Part shown: piece after piece, positions 1-8,125 of the stretch
Layout of the letters: every line of letters begins with the position of its first letter
How positions within the stretch are numbered: the stretch's first letter is position 1
Position numbers and translations under genes: made by a program
NCBI GenBank assembly: GCA_030041305.1
Contig: JASHOC010000314.1
Location: 1 to 37,663, forward strand
Length of the DNA stretch: 37,663 bases
Source of the DNA: Acidobacteriaceae bacterium
GTDB taxonomy: Bacteria > Acidobacteriota > Terriglobia > Terriglobales > Acidobacteriaceae
Reading direction: 5' to 3'
Notes under the pieces: model-generated
What the model was told of the DNA's origin: nothing
The model's database searches: none
The model's input: only the letters and a program-made list of their open reading frames with translations

Positions 1-20
1 ACACACGTTTTTTCAACTAT

Positions 21-57
21 GGAACGAAGCTCAGAAAAGAACTCTGACCTTCGTTCC
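21..57. repeat. 15-bp inverted repeat (hairpin), one mismatch
   Basis: The arms at 21-35 and 43-57 are reverse complements except for one position and enclose a 7-base loop. The pentamer CAACT lies on both sides (14-18 and 58-62), which could be a target duplication but could equally be chance. There is no T-run directly after the hairpin on either strand, so it does not look like an intrinsic terminator. Its role is unknown. Confidence 0.6.
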
Positions 58-72
58 CAACTCAAGTGTGGG

Positions 73-143
73 GCGGTGAGTGGCGGCGTCAAGGGTCAAG
101 ATGAACGCCAAAGAACGGCGCCCTTGACCCCGCCACTCACCGC
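73..143. repeat. 23-bp inverted repeat around a 25-base spacer
   Basis: The arms at 73-95 and 121-143 match as reverse complements at 22 of 23 positions. The element lies just past the 3' end of galM (which is transcribed towards it) and next to the smaller hairpin at 21-57. No poly-T follows the stem in the galM direction. It could be a REP/MITE-like element or a 3'-end stabilising structure; whether it recurs in the genome cannot be judged here. Confidence 0.65.
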
Positions 144-248
144 GATGCTTTCGTCTGCCTTGACAATAGCCAACGTCGTCATACACGGGATGACAGCCGG
201 CTTCCGAGCTGCTGGTGAAAAATCGGGGGCATCTGGTCCCGACCAGAT

Positions 249-1286
249 CTAAATGGCGCCGAAAGCGAAGGTGGTGGTGGAACGGAAAGTTTCGCCGGGA
301 CGCAGGAGCGTGGTGGGGAAGTGGGGGTGGTTGGGCGCGTCGGGAAAATGCTGGGTTTCAAGGCAGAAGCCGGTGCGGGGGCCGTATTTCTTACCATGGC
401 GGCCGGTGAGGGTTCCGTCGAGGAAGTTGCCGGTGTAGAACTGGACGGCGGGTTCGGTGGTTTCAACGGTGAGGGTGCGGCCGGTGGAGGGCTCGGTGAC
501 GCGGGCGGCGCGGCGCAGGGTTCCTGCAGGGCCATCGACAACAAAATTGTGATCGTAGCCGCGGCCCAGCACGAGCTGCTCGAATGGGTCGTCGATGCGG
601 GCGCCGATGACGGCCGAAGTGCGGAAATCGAGGGGCGTGCCGGCCACCGGCGCGATCGCGCCGGTGGGAATCTGGCCGGCGTCGGTGGGGGTGTAGTAGC
701 TGGCGTAGATTTCAATGCGATGGCCCAGGACGTCGCCCTTGTCGTCGCCGCGCAGATTGAAGTAAGCGTGGTTGGTGAGGTTGTGGATGGTGGGCTTATC
801 GGTGGTCACCGTGTAGTCGAGGCGGAGGAGATTGGCGCTGAGAGTGTAACGAACGCGCGCGGTGAGGGTGCCGGGGAAGCCCATGTCGCCGTCAGGGCTG
901 AGGTGGGTGAACTCGATGCTGTCGGGCTGCTCGTCGGATTTCCAAACGTAGCGGTCGAAGCCCTTGGGCCCTCCGTGGAGGGCATTGGGGCCATTATTGA
1001 CGGGAATCTGGAAGGTTTCGCCGTCAATCACGAACCGGCCGAGGGCAATGCGGTTGCCGAAGCGGCCGACGACGGCGCCAAGATGGGCGTTGGGGACGTG
1101 GAGGTAGCCTTGGAGCGAATCGAAGCCGAGAACGACGTCGGCCATCTTGCCGGCGCGGTCGGGGGTGCGGATGGCGACCAGGTGGGCGCCGAAATCGGTG
1201 ATACGCACCTCGATTTCGCGAGTGGTGAGGGTGTAGAGGTGAACGTCGGTTCCTTCAGCGGTTTTTCCCCAAAGCAATTTGCTCAT
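249..1286 (-). CDS. galM: aldose 1-epimerase (mutarotase)
   Basis: It interconverts the alpha and beta anomers of glucose, galactose and related aldoses, feeding the Leloir pathway. The 345-residue product has the usual family length. It shows the NHAYFNL motif with the catalytic histidine, the substrate-pocket stretch NNGPNALHGGPKGFD, and LETQHFPDAPNHPHFP near the C-terminus, which carries the catalytic glutamate. I start at ATG 1286 because GGGAGAA lies just upstream and the protein then begins directly with the barrel (MSKLLWGKTAEG). The open frame continues upstream to 1565, but that extension runs through the divergent promoter region and has no homology feel. No sugar genes are adjacent, so its physiological substrate is not indicated by context. 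Confidence 0.93.
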   Translation of the reverse strand: MSKLLWGKTAEGTDVHLYTLTTREIEVRITDFGAHLVAIRTPDRAGKMADVVLGFDSLQGYLHVPNAHLGAVVGRFGNRIALGRFVIDGETFQIPVNNGPNALHGGPKGFDRYVWKSDEQPDSIEFTHLSPDGDMGFPGTLTARVRYTLSANLLRLDYTVTTDKPTIHNLTNHAYFNLRGDDKGDVLGHRIEIYASYYTPTDAGQIPTGAIAPVAGTPLDFRTSAVIGARIDDPFEQLVLGRGYDHNFVVDGPAGTLRRAARVTEPSTGRTLTVETTEPAVQFYTGNFLDGTLTGRHGKKYGPRTGFCLETQHFPDAPNHPHFPTTLLRPGETFRSTTTFAFGAI

Positions 1287-1413
1287 TTCGTTCTCCCAAG
1301 ACGCGGCGCGGATGGCAAGAGCATGCGCGAAGCGAAATAAAGCGTTTTTCTGAATGGTAAACCTTCGAGTTGCGGGAGGCATGGAACACACAGCCGTTAT
1401 ACTTCGGAAGATT

Positions 1414-2025
1414 ATGGGGTTTGGCGAGGTTGCGTACGCGTTGGTGCGCCGCGCTTGGGCCAAGCGGGCAGGGGCGCGGTTGCGTCCGGCGGTCGCAGCA
1501 CTGGCGCTTCTGCTGCCGGCCGCAGGCGCCTGGACCCAGACCCAGCCCACCGAATACGAGGTCAAAGCTGCGTATCTGCTGAATTTCGGACGGTTTACGC
1601 GCTACGCCGGGGCGGCGCCGCAGCGCACCCAATTCGACATCTGCATTCTCGGACGCGATCCCTTCGGCCGGGTGATGGACGATATCGCCGCGCATGAGGC
1701 CATCGACAAACTCCCCGTCCGCGTGCTGAGAATCAAGGACGCCACCCAGGGCCGCAGCTGCGCCATCGTCTTCGTCAGCTTGTTCGAGAGCGAAAGGATG
1801 CGGGAAGACCTGGCCATTCTCGATGGATCGGACGTGCTCACGGTGAGCGATTCGCCCGATTTCATCGACCGCGGGGGAATGATCCAGCTTATCCTTCAGG
1901 GCGACAATGTCCGCTTCGACGTGAATCTTGACGCCGTGAGCCGCAACCACCTGGTGTTGAGCTCGGAACTTCTGCGCGTGGCCTCCTCGGTCAAGCGTGG
2001 GCCGCAGCGGGGGGCGCCGCGATGA
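1414..2025 (+). CDS. YfiR/DUF4154-family periplasmic protein
   Basis: Members of this family (YfiR of the Pseudomonas YfiBNR system) are small periplasmic proteins that bind and repress the sensor part of an inner-membrane signalling partner. The mature part opens with the family hallmark EYEVKAAYLLNFGRFTRY and continues through FDICILGRDPFG, RSCAIVFVSLFES, LTVSDSPDFIDRGGMIQLI and NVRFDVNLDAVSRNHLVLSSELLRVAS. A basic stretch plus AVAALALLLPAAGA gives a signal peptide. The start is uncertain: in-frame ATGs lie at 1354, 1381 and 1414, and TTG 1441 / GTG 1444 have GCGAGG upstream. A TATACT box at 1398-1403 would put transcription start near 1410 and favour the later starts. The stop overlaps the next gene's start (ATGA), so the histidine kinase at 2022 is almost certainly its partner. 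Confidence 0.85.
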   Translation: MGFGEVAYALVRRAWAKRAGARLRPAVAALALLLPAAGAWTQTQPTEYEVKAAYLLNFGRFTRYAGAAPQRTQFDICILGRDPFGRVMDDIAAHEAIDKLPVRVLRIKDATQGRSCAIVFVSLFESERMREDLAILDGSDVLTVSDSPDFIDRGGMIQLILQGDNVRFDVNLDAVSRNHLVLSSELLRVASSVKRGPQRGAPR

Positions 2026-3488
2026 GACGGATGAGACTGTGGAACCAGCGCTCGATCGCCGGCAAGCTCACGCGCATGAACCTGATGGTCAGCGGCGCGG
2101 CCCTAGTGCTGGCCTACATCGCGTTCCTCGTCTATGGCCTGTACACGTTGCGCCAGGACCTCATCCGCTCGCTGAGCACCGAGGCCGGGATCGTCGGCGC
2201 CAACAGCGTGACTGCGCTGCTGTTCGACGATCAGCAAGCAGCGGAAAATACGCTTTCGGCTTTGCACGCGTCCCTGCAGATCAAGTGGGCCATCGTGGTG
2301 CGGGGTAACGGGCAGCAATTCGCCCAGTACGCACGAGATCCATCGATCCAGCCGGACCTTACATCGCGTCTCGCGCCCAGGCAATCGAGCGGGTACTGGA
2401 CCAGCGGCCGCAACATCCTGTACGGCAGCCGGATACTGTTCCAGGGAAACGCTGTGGGCGCGGTGTATCTGCTGGCGGAAACCACGCAGCTCGAGCGGAG
2501 CGCGGTGCAATTTGGCCTGCTTTCGGCGGTGATCCTGGTGCTATGCTTCGCGATTGCGCTGCTGGCGACTTCGACCATTCGGCATCTGGTTACCGACCCA
2601 CTCACCGGGCTTACGGAGACGGCGCAGATCGTGACCCGCGAAAAGGACTATTCGGTGCGCGCCGTCACGCCTCCGAGCGAGGACGAACTGGCGTTTTTGG
2701 TGCAATCGTTCAACGAAATGCTGGGGCAGATTCAGCAGCGCGACCGCGCCCTGGAGGAATCGCGGAGCATTCTGGAGGAACGGGTGCGCGAACGCACGGC
2801 CGAGCTGACGTCGGCCAACAAGGAGCTCGAAGCGTTTTCCTATTCTGTAGCGCACGATCTGCGCGGGCCCTTGCAGCAGATCAGCAATATTGCCTTCCTG
2901 CTGCAGAGCTCCTCGCCCAGGCCGGAGAACGAGGGACTGATCGAGAAGCTTTTCGAGGGCAGCAAGCGGATGTCGGCGTTGATCGAGGATCTGCTCAATC
3001 TTTCCCGCGCCACGAGCACGCCAATGCGCCGCACCGCAATCGATTTGAGCCGCATGGCCGAGGAGATTCTGGCCACCCTGAAAGCCGAGAATGGTGGCCG
3101 TCAAGCGCGCTTCACGGTGGCCAAAGGCGCCCGCGCCATCGCCGACGAGGGGCTGACCCACGTGGTGCTCGAGAACCTGTTGAACAACGCCTGGAAGTAC
3201 ACCGCGCACGCGCAAACCGCGGAAATCGAGTTCGGCTTCACCGACGAGCCCACGGGCGCGGTGTATTTCGTGCGCGACAACGGAGCCGGGTTCGACCCGC
3301 GTTTTGCCGACCGGCTTTTCCGCCCCTTCCAGCGCCTCCACGCGCAGAACGAGTTTCCGGGCACGGGCATCGGCTTGGCCACTGCTTCGCGCATTATTGC
3401 CCGCCATGGCGGCAAAATCTGGGCCCAAAGCAAGGTCGACCGGGGGGCCGTGTTCTACTTCACCCTTCCTTACAACGGTGAAAAATAG
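2022..3488 (+). CDS. membrane sensor histidine kinase with CHASE8-like sensor
   Basis: This 488-residue inner-membrane kinase autophosphorylates on a histidine in response to a periplasmic cue. Domains in order: transmembrane helix about 20-43; periplasmic CHASE8-like region about 45-150 (note SLSTEAGIVGANSVTALLF and DQQAAENTLSAL, typical of YfiN sensors); second helix about 162-186; HAMP about 187-240; coiled coil; HisKA with His278 in SYSVAHDLRGPL; HATPase with N box NLLNNAWKY (about 385-393), DNGAGF (about 419) and GTGIGLA (about 446). Its ATG overlaps the stop of the YfiR-like gene. In the known YfiN protein this sensor drives a diguanylate cyclase; here the output is a kinase. No response regulator is adjacent, so it is an orphan kinase locally. 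Confidence 0.92.
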   Translation: MRRMRLWNQRSIAGKLTRMNLMVSGAALVLAYIAFLVYGLYTLRQDLIRSLSTEAGIVGANSVTALLFDDQQAAENTLSALHASLQIKWAIVVRGNGQQFAQYARDPSIQPDLTSRLAPRQSSGYWTSGRNILYGSRILFQGNAVGAVYLLAETTQLERSAVQFGLLSAVILVLCFAIALLATSTIRHLVTDPLTGLTETAQIVTREKDYSVRAVTPPSEDELAFLVQSFNEMLGQIQQRDRALEESRSILEERVRERTAELTSANKELEAFSYSVAHDLRGPLQQISNIAFLLQSSSPRPENEGLIEKLFEGSKRMSALIEDLLNLSRATSTPMRRTAIDLSRMAEEILATLKAENGGRQARFTVAKGARAIADEGLTHVVLENLLNNAWKYTAHAQTAEIEFGFTDEPTGAVYFVRDNGAGFDPRFADRLFRPFQRLHAQNEFPGTGIGLATASRIIARHGGKIWAQSKVDRGAVFYFTLPYNGEK

Positions 3489-3563
3489 CTCGGCAGGTTC
3501 CAGCAGGGGCGAGGCGCAATCCGCGGGCATCCTCAATTGTTCCGAGGCGCCCGCGCGCAGGAT

Positions 3564-4017
3564 TTATTTTCGGTCCGCGATCATCCAGACACCGTCCCTC
3601 TTGGAAAACGTGTAGTGGATGGCGTGCTCGAACGACAAAGGCTTATTCGGAGACGATCATGGCTTTCTCGGTGCAGTCCCAAGTAGCCGCATCGCCGGAA
3701 ATGGCCAGCGCCCAAACCGGGCAACGATCGGTGATCTGGGCGGCGGGATTGTCTTTGAAGAATTTTTGCCAGCGTCTGGCGTTGACCGGCTTGACGCCCG
3801 TAGCCTGGAGTTCGGTGATATTGTGCGAAGCTAATGCGGAATTAAACTGGTCCAACCTTGCCTGAACTAACGCCGCTTCACCCACCGCTGGACGCGCGAC
3901 GGAGGAATCCGCAACCGAGGAAACGAGATGCGCGGTTTGCGACCAGGTTTGGGGCGCGGACATTGCCAGGAGGCCCGCTGCCGCGAACAGGGCCGGAAAT
4001 GATGCCAAGGATTTCAT
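3564..4017 (-). pseudogene. secreted SnoaL/NTF2-like small protein, frameshifted
   Basis: Starting at ATG 4017, after a GAAGGGA ribosome site, the frame encodes a signal peptide (MKSLASFPALFAAAGLLAMS) and a short domain (LDQFNSALASHNITELQATG, then RWQKFFKDNPAAQITDRCPV, then ISGDAATWDCTEKAMIVSE). It hits TAA at 3643-3645. Shifting frame at that point, codons 3642 down to 3564 read KPLSFEHAIHYTFSKRDGVW followed by MIADRK and a stop, exactly the last beta-strands expected for a SnoaL/DUF4440-like fold. The junction GAA-T-AAG suggests loss of two bases from a glycine codon, or gain of one base. The uninterrupted part alone is 124 residues. It could be a sequencing error or a recent decay. Specific function unknown; export to the periplasm is likely. 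Confidence 0.7.
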
Positions 4018-4340
4018 GGGAGTCCCTTCTTTCTGCGCGTTCCTCGACATCTTTGAGGCTGCGCGGTGGGCAAAATCCGGCGTGGCGCTAGTTGGAGCGG
4101 TTCCAAAGCCGCCACGCCCCTAACGCCGCGGCCGGTTCGAGCAGCAACAACTCAGGAACTGCCCGAGAAGCCGCGACAGTTAAGGTATCGGCGATCCGGG
4201 AATAATGCTGAGAGGGTAACCTATCTAAAGGAACTAATAAAGAGTACTAAAGTGCAAAGTTAGTCACCCGCCTGTGCTGGGGGTGGGGCTTTCCTCGCTG
4301 CACATTTGCGCTTCGGGGGCAAACGCGACCCGCTTGGACC
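4018..4340. other. intergenic region without a recognised gene
   Basis: This lies between the start of the broken minus-strand gene (4017) and the 3' end of gcvPB (4341). It includes the ribosome site of the broken gene and, around 4200-4262, an AT-richer stretch unlike the surroundings. Short open frames are present, but none has a convincing start or protein character. A weak CACCC...GGGTG pairing near 4265-4290 could belong to the gcvPB 3' end. I see no RNA gene. Confidence 0.5.
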
Positions 4341-5978
4341 CTACTGCCGCCAGCGGAGAATCGGCTTGCGCGCGGCTTGCACCTCGTCGAGCCGCGAAAC
4401 CCGCGTGGAGTGTGGCGCCGTTTTGACCAGCTCCGGCGTTTGCTCGGCTTCGCGCGCAATCGACCGCATGGCGGAGATGAACAGGTCGAGTTCTTCGAGC
4501 GACTCGCTCTCCGTGGGCTCGATCATCATGGCCCCGGGAACGATGAGGGGAAAGCTGACCGTATAGGGATGGAATCCATAATCGATGAGCCGCTTGGCGA
4601 TGTCGCCGGTTTTGACGCCCTTCGCCGCCTGGCGCCTGTCGCTGAAGACCACCTCGTGCATCGAAGGCGTTTTGTACGGCAGTTCGTAGAGGTCTTCGAG
4701 CTTCTTGCGGATATAGTTGGCGTTCAGCACCGCGTCTTCGGTGGTCTGGCGCAGGCCGTCGGGGCCATTGGCGAGGATGTACGCCAAGGCGCGGATAAAC
4801 ATGCCTGTATTGCCGTAGAAGGCGCGCACGCGGCCGATGGACTGCGGCCGGTTGTAGTCCCATGTCAGCCCAGCCTTCGGGTCAGCGGCGGCATTCGTGG
4901 AAAGAGGCGCTGGCGACGGCGCGCGGAACAGGGGCGCCGAGGTTGGGGGCAGCGGGTCGTCATTCACTGTTTTCCAGGCGACGGGAGCGGGGATATTTGC
5001 GGCGTTCTCCTTGCGCACCAGCACCGGGACAGGCAGAAACGGCTCGAGAAACGCCTTGCAGGCCACCGGGCCGGAACCAGGCCCGCCGCCGCCGTGGGGC
5101 GTGGAGAAGGTTTTGTGCAGGTTGAGGTGCATGACGTCGACGCCGAAGTCGCCCGGCCGCACCTTGCCCACCAGCGCGTTCATATTGGCGCCGTCCATAT
5201 AGAGCAGCGCCCCCTTGGCGTGAAGGATGTCAGCGACCCTGTGAATCTCGTTTTCAAAGACGCCCAGCGTGGATGGATTGGTGAGCATCAGGGCGGCGGT
5301 TTCGCCGTCCACCTGGCGCGCGAGGGCTTGGAGATCGATGCCGCCGTCGGGGTTCGATTTGAGGTTTTCGACCCTGTAGCCGCAGATGGCCGCTGTCGCG
5401 GGGTTGGTGCCGTGGGCGGAGTCGGGGATAAGAATCCTGCGCCGGGGATTGCCTTGCGATTCGTGCCACGCCCGGGTGAGAAGGATGCCGGTGAACTCGC
5501 CATGCGCGCCCGCCGCCGGTTGCAGTGTGATCGCGTCCATGCCCGTGATTTCGAGCAGGCAGTGCTGCAGCAGGTCGATGATTTCGAGCACGCCTTGCGC
5601 GAGGATGTCGGGTCGGTAGGGGTGCGCCTCGGCCAGACCCTCAATGCGCGACACGAATTCGTTGACACGAGGGTTGTACTTCATGGTGCAGGACCCCAGT
5701 GGATACATGCCCAAGTCGATGGCGTAGTTCCAGGTGGAGAGGCGCGTGAAATGGCGGATGATTTCGATCTCGCTCAGCTCGGGCAGCCCGGGGCACTGCC
5801 TGCGGCAGACTCCTTGGAGCAGTTCCTCGGGATTCACAGGGGGCACGTCGAGGGGCGGCAATTTGTAGGCGCGCTTACCAAGCGCGGATTTCTCGAAGAG
5901 CAGCGCCTCATTTTGGGTAGGATGAGTGCGGACCCTGCCGGTGGTGTGAGCTGCCGAATCTTGACTGCCAGTGACCAT
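4341..5978 (-). CDS. gcvPB: glycine dehydrogenase (decarboxylating) subunit 2
   Basis: This is the PLP-binding half of the split P-protein of the glycine cleavage system. It decarboxylates glycine and passes the aminomethyl group to lipoylated GcvH. Key stretches are YPLGSCTMKYNPR (about 92-104), TLQPAAGAHGEFTG (about 151-164), DSAHGTNPA, DGANMNALVG (262-271) and NLHKTFSTPHGGGGPG, with the PLP lysine near 289. At 545 residues it is longer than usual (about 480-500). The excess is a Pro/Ala-rich insert at about 331-370, after which the conserved YNRPQSIGRVRAFYGN resumes. Start ATG 5978 has GAGG seven bases upstream. The partner subunit GcvPA and genes for GcvT and GcvH are not in the window. 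No glycine riboswitch is evident in the 263 bases upstream. Confidence 0.95.
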   Translation of the reverse strand: MVTGSQDSAAHTTGRVRTHPTQNEALLFEKSALGKRAYKLPPLDVPPVNPEELLQGVCRRQCPGLPELSEIEIIRHFTRLSTWNYAIDLGMYPLGSCTMKYNPRVNEFVSRIEGLAEAHPYRPDILAQGVLEIIDLLQHCLLEITGMDAITLQPAAGAHGEFTGILLTRAWHESQGNPRRRILIPDSAHGTNPATAAICGYRVENLKSNPDGGIDLQALARQVDGETAALMLTNPSTLGVFENEIHRVADILHAKGALLYMDGANMNALVGKVRPGDFGVDVMHLNLHKTFSTPHGGGGPGSGPVACKAFLEPFLPVPVLVRKENAANIPAPVAWKTVNDDPLPPTSAPLFRAPSPAPLSTNAAADPKAGLTWDYNRPQSIGRVRAFYGNTGMFIRALAYILANGPDGLRQTTEDAVLNANYIRKKLEDLYELPYKTPSMHEVVFSDRRQAAKGVKTGDIAKRLIDYGFHPYTVSFPLIVPGAMMIEPTESESLEELDLFISAMRSIAREAEQTPELVKTAPHSTRVSRLDEVQAARKPILRWRQ

Positions 5979-6241
5979 TCTTTTGCCTCGTTGCGGTTAT
6001 CGATACACATCTGCGCGCCGTCCTGGACCATCCGCGGAACAGCGGCCGGTTGGGGCATTTTCCGGGCGAAAGGCCGTGGGAGGACAGCCAGACGCGAGAA
6101 AAATGCGCCGAAAAGATCATTTTACGGTGAAACCGTGGACCTGGTCCCGGGCCGGGACGCTTCGCCTCAGACGGCGAGACAACTGGTTGGGACATTGGCT
6201 TGAAAGGATGGACACACGATTCCCGGATTGCGGGCCTCGCC

Positions 6242-6742
6242 TTACCGGTATTTGGCGAAGGCTTCGAGCTGGGAGGCGCGGTATTCGCGCCGCTCAACCG
6301 GGGACGAGAGCACTGTGGAGGTGGATGTGGCGCCGAGCGCCGACAGCTTGTCGATGAGGGCTTCAAGATGGCGAACGGAGGCGACATGGGCCTCAATAAT
6401 GAAGGATTCTTCGCCGGTAATGCGATGGCAGCGGCTGATTTCGGGCAGTTCGCGAAGGGCGGTGACGGCGCGGCCGAATTGCAGTTCGCCGCCGGGGAGC
6501 GTGAGACGCACCAGAACGCGGATGGGAACGCCCAACTTGGTCATATCGAGGGCGGCATGGTAGCCGGTGATGACGCCGGCTTCTTCCAGGCGGTGAACGC
6601 GTTCGGCCACGGCAGGCGTCGAGAGGCCCACTTTGCGGCCCAGCTCCGCGAACGACAGACGGGCGTTCTGTTGCAGAGATTCCAGAATCTTCCAGGCAAT
6701 GGGGTCGAGTTCGACGTCATTCGGCAAGGTGCGGTGCGTCAT
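6242..6742 (-). CDS. Lrp/AsnC-family transcriptional regulator
   Basis: This is a small amino-acid-responsive DNA-binding regulator. The N-terminal helix-turn-helix is clear (LDPIAWKILESLQQNARLSF, then AELGRKVGLSTPAVAERVHR, then LEEAGVITGY), followed by the RAM/ligand-binding alpha-beta domain (IRVLVRLTLPGG, CHRITGEESFIIEAHVAS, SALGATSTSTVLSSPVERR). I start at ATG 6742 (166 residues, the family norm). The frame stays open to 6823, but an upstream ATG at 6784 would lie inside the palindrome at 6776-6792. It is divergent from the phenylalanine/tyrosine operon that begins at 6950, so control of that operon by an aromatic amino acid is the natural inference. No sequence feature proves the ligand. 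Confidence 0.9.
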   Translation of the reverse strand: MTHRTLPNDVELDPIAWKILESLQQNARLSFAELGRKVGLSTPAVAERVHRLEEAGVITGYHAALDMTKLGVPIRVLVRLTLPGGELQFGRAVTALRELPEISRCHRITGEESFIIEAHVASVRHLEALIDKLSALGATSTSTVLSSPVERREYRASQLEAFAKYR

Positions 6743-6775
6743 TGGCCAGCGCTTGTTAAGCGGCTTCCTTATTAT

Positions 6776-6792
6776 GGCTAACATTGTTAGGC
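6776..6792. promoter_or_regulatory. candidate Lrp-type operator (palindrome)
   Basis: GGCTAACATTGTTAGGC pairs at 14 of its 16 non-central positions; the inner 13 bases CTAACATTGTTAG are a perfect palindrome apart from the centre. It lies 33 bases upstream of the Lrp/AsnC start and about 158 bases upstream of hpd, in the only divergent gap that both could share. AT-centred dyads of this kind are typical for Lrp-family proteins, so autoregulation and control of the operon are plausible. Confidence 0.5.
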
Positions 6793-6949
6793 GAGTACCG
6801 GGATTTTTGGGGGGAAGTTCCATTTTCTCGGTTGGCGAGGGGGCCTATCCTAGAGCCAGTGATGGACCTTCCCCTGCGCGAAAATCCATAACGGCTCAAC
6901 GCAGTAGCCGGGATGCGGCTTCCCCCCCCGAATTGCCGGCGGAACAGGA

Positions 6950-8113
6950 ATGACGAAGATGAGCGCTCTTCCCCACTCTGCTTCCTCACGGGCTTCGGCT
7001 CATGCCGTTGATGAGGCTCCCGAAGCTGATTTTTTGCCGCTCAAAGGGACGGACCACGTGGAGTTTTACGTGGGCAACGCGCGGCAGGCCGCGTATTTTT
7101 ATCGCACCGCTTTTGGCATGTCGCTGATGGCTTACACCGGTCCGGAAACGGGCCAGCGCGATCGCGCTTCCTACGTGGTCGAGCAGGGAAAGATCCGGTT
7201 TGTGCTGACCACGCCGCTGCGCAGCGATCATCCCATTGCTCAGCACATCGAGCGCCATGGCGACGGCGTGCGCGCGATCGCGCTTTGGGTGGACGATGCG
7301 CGCCGGTCATGGGAGGAGACGACGCGCCGCGGCGCGAAAAGCGCGGCCGCGCCCTACGTGCTGGGGGACGAGCACGGTTCGGCGGTGCTGGCAAGCATCC
7401 AGGCGTACGGGGACACGATTCATACCTTTGTGGAGCGCGGCGATTACGTAGGGCCATTTTTGCCCGGCTTCCACGCGGTGGAAAGCGACCCCGTGGCGCG
7501 GCCGGTGGGGCTCAAGCACATCGACCACATGGTGGGGAACGTGGGCTGGAACCAGATGAACGAGTGGGTGGACTTTTACGCGCGCGTGATGGGATTTTCG
7601 CTCTATCAGCACTTCGACGATAAGGACATCTCGACCGAATACTCGGCGCTGATGTCGAAGGTGATGGCGAATGGGAACGGCTACGTGAAGTTTCCCATCA
7701 ATGAGCCGGCGACGGGCAAGAAGAGGTCGCAGGTGGAGGAGTATCTGGATTTCTATCCCGGGCCCGGCGTGCAACACATTGCGCTGGCCACCGACGACAT
7801 TCTGTTGAGCGTGACAAAGCTGCGCGTACAGGGGGTGGAATTTTTGCACGTGCCGCACACCTATTACGCCGAGCTCGAGGATCGTGTGGGAAAGATCGAT
7901 GAGCCCATTCGCGAACTCGAGGAGCTGGGCATTCTGGTGGACCGCGACGACCAGGGATACATGCTGCAGATCTTCACCCGGCCCGTGGAAGACCGGCCCA
8001 CGCTGTTTTTCGAGATTATCCAGCGCAAGGGCAGCCGCAGCTTTGGCAAAGGGAACTTCAAGGCCCTTTTTGAGGCCATCGAGCGTGAGCAGGCGGCGCG
8101 CGGCAACCTGTAG
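6950..8113 (+). CDS. hpd: 4-hydroxyphenylpyruvate dioxygenase
   Basis: It converts 4-hydroxyphenylpyruvate to homogentisate in tyrosine breakdown using Fe(II) and O2. The 387-residue product has two vicinal-oxygen-chelate domains (VEFYVGNARQAAYFYRTAFG near 37-56; IDHMVGNV at 191-198). All three iron ligands are visible: His193 in KHIDHMVGN, His276 in GPGVQHIALATDDI and Glu355 in TLFFEIIQR. The C-terminal SRSFGKGNFKALFEAIE is the family's closing helix. ATG 6950 and ATG 6959 are both possible; GGAAC and AGGA precede them. It is the first gene of a tight operon with phhA 12 bases downstream, and is divergent from the Lrp regulator. Confidence 0.96.
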   Translation: MTKMSALPHSASSRASAHAVDEAPEADFLPLKGTDHVEFYVGNARQAAYFYRTAFGMSLMAYTGPETGQRDRASYVVEQGKIRFVLTTPLRSDHPIAQHIERHGDGVRAIALWVDDARRSWEETTRRGAKSAAAPYVLGDEHGSAVLASIQAYGDTIHTFVERGDYVGPFLPGFHAVESDPVARPVGLKHIDHMVGNVGWNQMNEWVDFYARVMGFSLYQHFDDKDISTEYSALMSKVMANGNGYVKFPINEPATGKKRSQVEEYLDFYPGPGVQHIALATDDILLSVTKLRVQGVEFLHVPHTYYAELEDRVGKIDEPIRELEELGILVDRDDQGYMLQIFTRPVEDRPTLFFEIIQRKGSRSFGKGNFKALFEAIEREQAARGNL

Positions 8114-8125
8114 CGGGGAGCGGAC

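Noticed and set aside
3489..3570. Intrinsic terminator after the histidine kinase gene
   Set aside because: A GCGGGC/GCCCGC pairing exists but has a 20-odd-base loop and no proper T-run; it also overlaps the broken gene's 3' end.
4377..6203. 608-residue plus-strand open frame opposite gcvPB
   Set aside because: A GC-rich antisense shadow without domain character; gcvPB on the other strand is unmistakable. The same applies to the frames opposite galM (321-1340) and the Omp85 gene (26450-28048).
5979..6241. Possible glycine riboswitch upstream of gcvPB
   Set aside because: I could not find the conserved paired-aptamer core on the minus strand.
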